A stretch of DNA of 64,000 nt from an uncultured Bacteroidales bacterium (GTDB lineage: Bacteria > Bacteroidota > Bacteroidia > Bacteroidales > P3): assembly GCA_900318175.1 (NCBI GenBank), contig ONJQ01000002.1, positions 62,001 through 126,000 of the forward strand, in the 5' to 3' direction. The notes under the pieces were generated by a model that was not told the DNA's origin, did not search any database, and saw nothing but the letters and a program-made list of their open reading frames with translations. Within the stretch, counting starts at the first letter, position 1. The number at the start of each line of letters is the position of its first letter. Positions 51,139-61,400 of the stretch are shown here, one piece after another. Made by a program: the position numbers and the translations under genes.

Positions 51139-52407
51139 TTATATGGATATTTCTTGTACAATATATTCAAGAGTAACTGAAGGTTTAAACCAATCAGCAT
51201 TCATTTGGAATTTACCTGTAAATCCCCAAAGAATGCGACCATGAATCGATGGCGTTTGCCAAGGTATTATGTACAACGTGGAACCTTCACTAGATATTCT
51301 TCCAAAAACGCCTAACATGCCAAAAATGAATTCGTCATGTTTTCCCCAGCTGATGCCGCCTACAGCAGTAAGAGTGATTGACAGGGGAAGGTCCAAAGAG
51401 ATTTCGCTGCATGTGTTGAATGTCAAATTGCCCATGGCGAAAATCTGTAGACTCACTTGGCCAGTCAGCGCAAGCTGCGGAGGCAGTGAAATAAGTGGTG
51501 CATAAATAGGATATAGGTTGCGTACAGGGAAATACATGGCAGCTGATGCCCCCACGGTACCACCAACATTAATACCTATTTGCTTCTCTCCTTCATTTCC
51601 TTTGCAACAAACGTCAAATCCACCTGTTACATCTGCATGAAATGTAATTGGCATTGGTTGGAACTCAAGTGGGCAATTAGGGATTTTGTTCAAGCCCTCA
51701 GCCAACTTTTTACCAATAAAGTTGACTTTGTCAATAAGTTCGGATGCCCCATTGATTTTTCTGAGAGTTTCTATTAGACGTGGGGGAAGTTCTTGTTCAT
51801 AGATGACAGAGCCACCATCTTGACTTGCAGTAGTGCTATATACTTTGATGATTTGTGTTGCCTCATCTAACAACCTTCCATTATTACTTCTGGCTTCAAA
51901 GTTAAGTGTCTGATAACGGTATCTTGTATTTCCCGTATTCACTAGGTTGGTCGCCGTCCTTGAATTACTCGTCAGATGCACTCTGCTTTCCAACCCCGAG
52001 GGATTAGTCACAATATCAAAATCAGCTTCTGTCAACGCGTCACCATGGTTCCAGCATTCCTGTTTTGGTGTTATTGACACAATCTCACATTCTTCTTCAA
52101 CCTTGACCGTCACCACACAGGTTTCAATATGGTCGCTAATTTTCTTTACAGTATAATGGAACGTACCCTCGTACTCGGGAAGATGCAGATTTAAAGTTGG
52201 TCCATTTGTCGGGCCGACAATATGTAGCCAACCGTCATCCGATGACCATTTATAACATACTGTTCTTCCGCTATTGGGGTCAGGGTGGCCGATTGTGATG
52301 TCTTCATCTAACACCCCCTTTACTTGAGTCTCCGAAAACCAACACTGCGCCCTCAGGGTGGTGTATGACATGGCAAGCAGTGATATTATAATTATCAGTC
52401 GTTTCAT
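51139..52407 (-). CDS. Exported protein with PKD-like N-terminal domain
   Basis: This 422-residue protein has a signal peptide (LIIIISLLAMSYTTLRAQ). Residues 20-105 form an Ig/PKD-like domain (VCYKWSSDDGWLHIVGPTNGPTLNLHLP...TFHYTVKK). The C-terminal half looks like a beta-rich domain (GFDVCCKGNEGEKQIGINVGGTVGASAAMYFPV) that could be a barrel or a jelly-roll. No known family was recognised. The base composition is more A/T-rich than its neighbours, hinting at separate ancestry. It starts 27 nt after the giant gene and ends 3 nt before the TSP3 gene. Confidence 0.75.
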   Translation of the reverse strand: MKRLIIIISLLAMSYTTLRAQCWFSETQVKGVLDEDITIGHPDPNSGRTVCYKWSSDDGWLHIVGPTNGPTLNLHLPEYEGTFHYTVKKISDHIETCVVTVKVEEECEIVSITPKQECWNHGDALTEADFDIVTNPSGLESRVHLTSNSRTATNLVNTGNTRYRYQTLNFEARSNNGRLLDEATQIIKVYSTTASQDGGSVIYEQELPPRLIETLRKINGASELIDKVNFIGKKLAEGLNKIPNCPLEFQPMPITFHADVTGGFDVCCKGNEGEKQIGINVGGTVGASAAMYFPVRNLYPIYAPLISLPPQLALTGQVSLQIFAMGNLTFNTCSEISLDLPLSITLTAVGGISWGKHDEFIFGMLGVFGRISSEGSTLYIIPWQTPSIHGRILWGFTGKFQMNADWFKPSVTLEYIVQEISI

Positions 52408-52434
52408 AGAACTATATATTTTATCAGTTAATTA

Positions 52435-55400
52435 TCATTGATGTCTTTCCACTGTCATTATAAGTGTGCCTCCAGTATACCCGTATATGGGTATGGTACT
52501 CTGTGCACCGGGGCGGAGCAGGCCGTCGGGCTCACCCTCTATTGTCAGCGGCACCAGAATTGAAGTCTGATGGTCGTTCAGTCCTTCGGGAGTTAGGGAC
52601 ATCCATGCCCCACCAAGGCTGGTCACACGTAGCACCGCACCAGTGATGTCTACATTGCCGACATTGCCGAATTCGAGTGTCATCACAATATTGCGGTTAG
52701 GACGCGGCGATGCCGGGAATATGAGGTTATAACCCAAGTTGTCGGGTACTCCAGGCACTATTTGGAAGGCATTTGCTAAAATCGCCTCACCTTCACAGTG
52801 GTTCAGTACCGCTACATCATACAGACCAGTATCTTTGCCTGAAAGGTTGAAGGTGGCGAATGACTTATAGTAGTTCACATAGATCACTGTATCTGGGTAC
52901 AACGTATCGGAAACTCCTGCCATCCACACCTGCATATCGGGACGGAAACGTGAGCCGGTCAGTTCCAATGTCACGGGTCCAGTGTTACCACCCATCGAGG
53001 GCGACACACTGCGCAACTCGAAAGGTATGATGTCTGCGGAGACTACAACGGCCTGCGTCGTGCCGGTAGGTGTGGAACCATAGAGATTGATGCCATAGTA
53101 CTGAGGCAGGGTGGCGGGAATATACAATTCAGGATTGCCGGTATATTGCCCGATGGTCGAGTAGTCGTAGTGGAGATTGTCTCCCACCGTGTTGTGTGAC
53201 ACGTAAATCATGTTCACTGCTCCGTTGAGAGAGTCAGCGGACGAAATGTGTATCCGCACAGTTTCATTGCGGTGGGTGCCCACGTTGAGCCTGAAGTCGC
53301 TCACTTGGTCATTAATCAATGTGTCAGCTGTCGGAGTGTTGAATTCGAGGATACGGATTACCAACCTCACGGCAAAGGCAGAGTGAGCGGTGTTGTTGTC
53401 GTGATTGAGTTCATTGAATGCGTTGCGCACATTCGTTTTTACAATTAAATGGTAGTCGCCCTCTGGCAGACCGGCCACGCGTGCCGACAACGACTGTTGC
53501 AGGGCTCCGCTCTGCGATAGTGTGATGTTGTTGCTCTCCGTCATGCCCAGTAATTTGTCAGTGGCATCGAAAAGCGTGTCGGACGACAGGTATACCAAGC
53601 TGCGAAGGCCGTTGCCGGTGAGTGTGTTTTCACCAATGTTGCGCACATTCCATGTCACATGCAGTCGGCTGCCTGACACTACCGAGTCGGCAGCATCAAT
53701 ATCCGCCACTACCAAGTCGCCAGGCAATGGCAACGCCACAGTGGCAGCAGCGACGGCAACATTGTTGTCCGTGACCGACTCGAAGACGGTATTACTGGCA
53801 TTGGCCTTTATGATCAGATTAACATTGCCTTCCACAGGAAGAGGTACCGTAAAGTCTATTGTATCATAGTAGTATTGGTAAGGTGCGATGGTGTCTCGAT
53901 TCTGCAGTAGGCTTCCGATTTCAACATCGGAGCTTTCCAGCGTGCTGTTGTACGACAGGAACACCTTGTCGGTCCATGTCGAAGGAACAAGCGGCACGGT
54001 TCCCACGTTGGAGACCTTATATGATGCCTTTGTTGTCTGACCAGATATCACAGTGTCTGAAAGGATAACGAAATCTGAGACAACCAAATCGGCGGTAGGA
54101 ACACTGCTTACTGTAATCTGTTTGGTGAAAACATTATTGGCCATGTTTATGTCGGGGTTGTTAGCATTCTCGTCGGTCACAGCAATCAGATAGGCAGATG
54201 CGGGTGTTCCCATCGGAACGGTGAAGGTGAAATCTATTTGATAGGTGCTGTCGGGCAGCAACTGAGTGCGGTGCTCAGTAGTGTGCAGTTGGATGTCCGA
54301 GTTGTGCAGGATGGGGTCAGACGAGAGGTATACAGCATCTTTCCATACCGCCGACAATGTGGGAACCGTGGAATTGTTTTTCACCACGAGACGCTGATGA
54401 ACCTGTTCACCCCATCGGACAGTTCTGTTGCCCTGTAGGTCGTAGGCTGCAAGGTCTAAGGGATATACCTTCACGCGCATGGGGGCGGAGTGGGCTGTGT
54501 TGTTATTCTCGCCGGTATGCTCGTAGATGTCGTTATTGGCATCGGCGACAACAAGGATGTAGTAGTTGCCCGCAGTGACGGTGGAGGGCACTGCAAATGT
54601 TGCCGAAAGCTGAACGGTGTCGGCCACGGGCAGGCTGACCTGGGTGGTATGGGTGTAGAGCAGACGGGTGGTGTTGTAGGTAGTGGACGAGGTGGAATAG
54701 TATATCTTGCTGCTGACGGACTGGCCGGCAAGTGTGGCGGTTCCGATATTGGACAGTTTATACTGAATTGTTATTACTTCACCGATATTTACTTCGTCAG
54801 GGGCAATAACGTTCGACACCGTCAGGTCGGGCCATGGCGACAGGTAAACGGGTAGTACTGTGGTGTGCGTCACATTGTTGGCGCTCTCACTCTCACAGAC
54901 AGTGCCGGTGGCATTGGTGACAAGGTGCAGGTAGTAGTTGCCTGACAGGCCGTTGGGCACTGTGAAATGCCCGTCGATGGTATCGGTTTCGCCCATAGCG
55001 AGGTTTCGCTGGGTAGAATAGCGTCCCACGCTGTCAGACAGGTTGTACGATACGGCACTTTGGCTTAGGTATATCCTGTCTGTCACTGTTTGGTTTGTCA
55101 CATCTGCATTGCCTTGGTTGGTCACCATCCAACGTAATGGCATGGTGGTGCCGGACCAGAGTGAATCGGTCGGGGATACAACGGACACTACAAGGTCGGC
55201 AGCTGTCACTATGCCAAGGTATGCCGCCTTGGTGTTGTTGGTTGTTGCACCGGCTTCGGTTATCTGGTTGGTCACATCGGTGGTGACACTCACGGCCCCG
55301 GGTGTGGTGGCGTTGCAGGGGACGGAGACGACGGCATTGCGCACGATGCTGTCGCCCGCGTTGAGGGTGATGTTGGAGAGGGAGGCATTGTAGAGTGTCT

Positions 55401-58400
55401 CAGTGCCCCAATTCACCCTGTCCTGGAATGAGCGGCCTATCACATCGCCAGGGCCGATGTTCTTTACCGTCCACCATACTCGCATGGTGCTGCCCAGTGT
55501 CACGGTGTCGGGCAGTATTACCGAGGTGACAGCCAAATCGGGCAGGATGGTGTGCAGGGTGTCGGCACAGCGGAGGATGTTGTTCTCCTCCGATCCGTTT
55601 TCAAACACGTTGCTCTGATAGTCTGTCACAACCCACAGATATCTGTTGCCGGAGATGGTTGTGGGCAGGGTGATATGATAGGTATTGGAGTAGGTTGAGT
55701 CGGGGGGTAGGGTGAGCGTGCAGCGGGATGATGTCAAAAGTGTGGCGTTATTGCTGTGGAACTGGGGGGTGGCGGTCATGTATACCGCGTCGCGCCATGT
55801 GGTGCCCCCGAGTGTACCGCTGCCCACATTTGCCACTTGGTAGGTGAGTGTGAATGTCTGTCCCGGCGACACCTGGTTGGACGACAATGTGACTGTCTGC
55901 ACTGCCAGGTCGGGCACGAGTATGGTCACCGTGGTGTCGGAACGATAAGTGTTGTTGTCCTCGTAAGTATATTCGAACACTTGATTGTCCACATCGGTCA
56001 CAACAAACAGGTACCACCCCCCGGCGATATTGCCGGGTATGGTTACGGTGGCGGCCGTTGTATAGGACGAGTCGGCATCCAGCACTGCATTGTGCTGCAG
56101 CAGGGCAAGACGCGTGGCGGTGGACGTCAGTTGCGGCAATTGCGAGATATATATGGCATCTTTCCAGCTGGGGGTGTAGGTTGCGGAACTGCCGCTGTTG
56201 CTGACAGTGTAGGTGATGGTGTAGCTGCCGTTGGCATCCATTTCTTGAGGATAGGATACCGACGAAACGACCAGGTCGGAAGGGGGAGTGAGGGTTACAT
56301 TCAGCGTCTGGGCCGAAGCGGTTACGTTGTTTTGCTCATAGATGCTCTCATACAGGCTATTGTCCACATCGGTAGCAACGAAGATGGTGTAGTCACCCAT
56401 ATAGCTGATGGGTATGGTGATGGAGGCTGATTGGATGTAAGTGGCGGAGGGGGCAAGTGTGTCGAGCCCATGAGCGAATGTGCCGAGCGTCACAGCCTCG
56501 GACAGGTCGAGTTCGACAGCACGGCCGGGTTGGATATACACCCTGTCGCTCCAATTGCCGATGGCCGCGGCATCGCCTTGGTTGGTGACGGTCCATTGTA
56601 TGGTCATCCCGCTGCCCGAGAAGGTATTGGTAGGGTGCGAGATGTGCGACACGACCAAGTCGGGTGTTGGAGGAGGCAGGATGTTGATGACCTTGTAGAA
56701 AAAGTTGTCACTCTCATTAGACTCTACTATTCGGCTATGGATAAAGTTGCCAGGATAGCTTGAAGTTTGGGAGGAGAGATAAGGATAGGGGCTGCCTGAG
56801 CTGCTGGGTTGGTAGGGGATGGGAGCCATGTTGGAGCCCGTGGGTGAGAAGTCGATATTGTTGGCAGAATATTGGTCGGAAAGCACGAAGAGGAAGAAGT
56901 TGCCGATGTAGTCCTGCGGCAGGCTGACCTGAACGCTGTTGGTGTAGCTGTCCCCGCTATTGAGCGACTGCAGGTTGGGCACCGTGGCAAGCAGCACTTC
57001 GTCCACGTTGTACAAGAAACCGCCTCCCACACCGGAATGGCCGGTCACCCAGATGTAGTCGTTCCAGGTTGCATTGGGAGGAGTGTTTCCGTTGCCATCA
57101 TTCACCACGGTCCACTGCACAGTCATTGTCTGGTTTGCAATGGGTGAGGAATTGGTGATTTGAGACACATGGAGGTTTGGCCGGTCGTTGGCCATGAGGG
57201 TCATCACGGGGCTGACCTTGTTGATGCACTCATTCCATGCAACCACCTTCCAATTGTACACTTCACCATAGTTGTATCCAGGTAGTGTATAGTTGTCCAG
57301 TACAGGGTTGGGAAGGCCCGAAGCGGTGGGCGTGGCAGGTTCGGCAGTTCCCGACTTCCAGATATAGACATCGTATGAAGTGGCATTGGACAAAGCGGAC
57401 CATACGAATGAGACTGTTGAGTTGTAAACGATCGTACTGTCGGCAGGGCTGAGTGAGGTAAAGTCGGACAGGGGCAGGAGTTGTGAGGTGTCGCACAGGG
57501 TGGTGAAATTGACAGGGATGGAGAATAGACTCATTGCACCGCTGTCGCATATTGTGCGCACTTTGGCTGTGTATGTGCGGTTGAGAACAAGGTTGTTGAG
57601 AGCGATGGTGGTATCGGTAGTAGAGATGGAGTCTGTAGCAATGCTGCCACGCGTGCCATAGAGCACCAAATAGCGCACGCCTGTCGAGGGACTCCACGCT
57701 AGCCGTGCAGAGCTGCTTGTGACATTGACGGCCTGTAAACCTATCACCGAAGGACAGGAACTTTCTTCGGACGACTCATAGGCGCCAAAGTCTACCGAAC
57801 CACCGAAGATACGACTGTTTCCTTCAAGGTCGGTGCTCTGTGTGACAAGTGAGCTGTTGCCTGCATCGATGAGCGGAGAGGAATTATGGAGGTGGTAGTC
57901 TCCATTTTCAGGGTCAATGAAACGAACGTAGAATGCGGTCGGGTCGGTTCCATCGTTTGAGGCGGCAAGGTCTATGATGTCTGTACCACCAGAATAGCCT
58001 CCTTCTATTGCCGAGGAGTGCAGGGTAGGTGTCCCCACCAGGTTGTTCACATAGTATCCCCGCTTGTTCCCCCAAATGATGCAGTTGTTGAACGTACCAT
58101 TGTTATAAGAGGAATAGATGCCACCTGTCCCGCTGGTGGTATTGTAAGTGCAGGTGTTGTTCACAATGTCGCAGTTCTCAAAAACAGCATTGTCATTAAT
58201 ATATACCGCTCCGTAGCCTGGATATACTGTAACGGTGTTATGGTCGATGATGCTGTTATAGAAATAGCATTGAGTTGAAGAGTGAACACCTGCACCATAG
58301 CCTGCACTATTACCGCTGATGCGGCAGTTGGTGACGGTGGTGTAGTAGGCATATAATCCTCCTCCATAAGAGTATGTGTTTGTTGCAGTGTTGTCCAGAA

Positions 58401-61400
58401 TCAGCGTATTAGTGATATAAAGAGGATTGGAATGATTGGAAGTCTTGAATATACCAGCTCCGTTGCCGTTGAGCGTGGTGTTGTATTGGACAATACAGTT
58501 GACTATCTGGAAGTTGCCATTAATGTATGCCCCGGCGCCATCACCACTATTGAGACGGCCGTTCTGCAAGGTGAGTCCATCCCATACTGTCAGAGTATTG
58601 AAACTGAAGGGTTGGTATAGCACGCGCTGAAGGTTCTGTCCGTCGAGGATAGTGGCATGGGCTGCCATGTCGCGCTGCGACAGGTCATAGTTGGCTGGCT
58701 CGTTGCCAGCAAAGCCTCCGTAGACATTCACACCCTCAACTGCCATAAAGGCGTTCGGGCGATCGGGGTCGCCATAGTATGTGCCTTCGGCCACCCAGAC
58801 GGGATAATGATACATGGAAGCCACACTCATGGCATCTTGCAGGTCGGGCATGGCATTCTGCCATGAGGTGCCGTCCATCGTCCCAGCACCGCCTTCGGTT
58901 ACGTAGACGATATTGTCAGGGTATACAGGCATGGACACTGGATTGTATGGGGTTTCATAGCAGCCCATATCTACCGTTCCCTGCTGTATTCGATTGTTTC
59001 CGGCAAGGTCGGTCGAGGTGGAAACAAAGTCGTTCGAGCCACGTCCGATACAGATGGAGCCATCTGTCAATTGCCAACTGTTACCAACATATTGGTATCC
59101 CGCACCCTCTGCCGGTGCTTCAAACCGAGGGCTGTTGAACGAACCCGTGTTCGAAGAGGACAGCATGACACACGTGGTATCAGTTACAGCATCTTGCACA
59201 GCAGAATACTGTATCGAAGAATTGTTTGCCTGTAAAACCGTAGCGGCGGTATTATTGCCCCACAATATGCAGTTGCTCAGATGGCAACCGGAGTAAGATG
59301 TATATACGCCACCATTTTGATAAGCTTCATTGGCTACGATAGTTGAATTGTTGACAACAGAATAATAGTAAGGATATAGGCCTCCGCCATAGTTTGTCGC
59401 AGTATTATTGGCGACAAGGCAGTTGTCCATAGTCGCGTAATACAAGTAGGCACCACCGCCCGATGAGGCCCTGTTGTTTGTGATTTGGCATTTCTCAATC
59501 AATGGGGTATAGATGGTATGGTACTGGCTAAGACTGTCGTAATAGCTGTATGAAGTGCCCGAGGCATAGACTCCGCCACCATTGCCAGACGTTGAATAGT
59601 TGTCTTTTATCTGACAGTTGCGGAGCGTAGAATAGGCTCGTATATACGCACCAGAGCCATTTCCGTTAATTTGTCCACGCTGTATGGTGAAACCGTCCCA
59701 AGCGGCAGATATTGTGGTGTCAAAGTCCGAAGATTGGTAAAGTACACGGCGTTGGTTGCGTCCGTCCAAGATAGAGGCGTTGGCGTCGAAGTCACGCAAA
59801 GCGAGGTCGTAGCCTTCGGGCTCGTCCCCAGCGAAACCGCCATAGACGTTGATGCCTGCCCGTAAGGTGAACGCGTTGCTGCTTGACGATGAGGTGTCGC
59901 CATAGTAGGTGCCGGAAGCCACCCACACTTGTGCAGGACTTCCAAAGACCGAACTTCGGGCAGCGGCATAGTTCACCGCACGGTTGATGTCGCTCATGGC
60001 ATTGTCCCACGACGAGCCGTCGGCCAGACCTGAGGGTTGGGATGCCACATATACTATGGGCGAGGCATCGGGCAATGTGGTGAACGAGATGGTGCGCCAT
60101 CCGCTTGTGTCGCCGACGGCACAGATGTTGCGCACCCGCAGATAATAGGTTGTTGACTGGGAAAGTCCTTCAAGTGTGGAGTCCGCACCCAACAGCACCA
60201 TACCGTATACCTCACCAGCAGCATCCTTTCGCAATTGAAGTTCATAGTTGCTACCTACAAGCATGTGTACTTTAGCACTATGTGCGGCAACATCGTACAC
60301 ACCCACGTTGGCACGGTCGCAATCGGACGACCCGCCCGAGCAAGTGCCCGTGAGCCGAATATTGTTCCGGTACGAGCTGGAGTTGTGCGAAGGTGGATTG
60401 TTGATGTCGTATGGGCTGCCATCACGATAGGAGTATACCGCCATTGTGTTGGGCGTGGCGTGGGTGTAGAACTTGGCACTGCTGCTCTGGTACCAACCCG
60501 AATTGTCCACCATGACCACAAGCAGATTGTCTGTGCCATTGTATGTGAACGGAGTCTGCAGCACGATGGGACACCAATAGTTGTCACCAGTGTTGTTGAA
60601 ATTGACGGTGCCGCTGTAGACCAATTGGAAACCGCTTGACGGGATATAGCCGGACAAGGAGCTGGCGTCGGTGTGTGCCAGATAAAGGTTAATGGTTCGG
60701 TTGTAGGGGGTTGAGTAGAAATATTGGAAACTGACGGTGTCTATATCGTGTGCCATGTTGCCTAATTCCTGGGCAGTGTAGAGCTGCTGAGTGTAGGAAT
60801 AGTTGTAATATGTATATGTGGGCAATACGCCTCCGCTGGTGGTAGAGGTGCCGACACCAACTATCACCGGTTCGCACTCCATAAGGCTGGCAAGGGTGTT
60901 GAAGGTGCAGGTCTCGTAGTCGCTGGAGCCACCCGAGGTGTCGCACAGCTGCCGCACTCTCACCCTGTAGCTTGTGCTGGGGTTGAGCCCCGCGAGGAAA
61001 AGCGAGGTCTGGGCTGTGGTGGTGTAGTGTGTCCACTCTGCCCCGTTGATGGACAGGTCAATCTCGTAGGCGTATGGAGCATTTCCATCCCTCGATGCAT
61101 ACGATAGAAAGGCGGAGTTCTCAGTGATGTTGGTAATAGTAACATCCTGTGGGTTCAGGCAGTACGTCTCATTGTGGAATTCGTAGCAGCCGATGTCAAC
61201 AGTGTCGTCGCTGACGCGGTCCTGTCCGCTCAAGTCATACTGGGTTACCGATGCCGGGGCATATGGGGCGGTGGTATAGCCCTGCATGGTGCCTCGGTTA
61301 ATCAGGGCCGACGAGCCGTGCAGCCGGTAGTCGCCCCTTTCGATATTGACAAAGGCGGGGGCCGACGCCCAGCCGGGGCCAGCAAAGTTGTCCGACGCGA

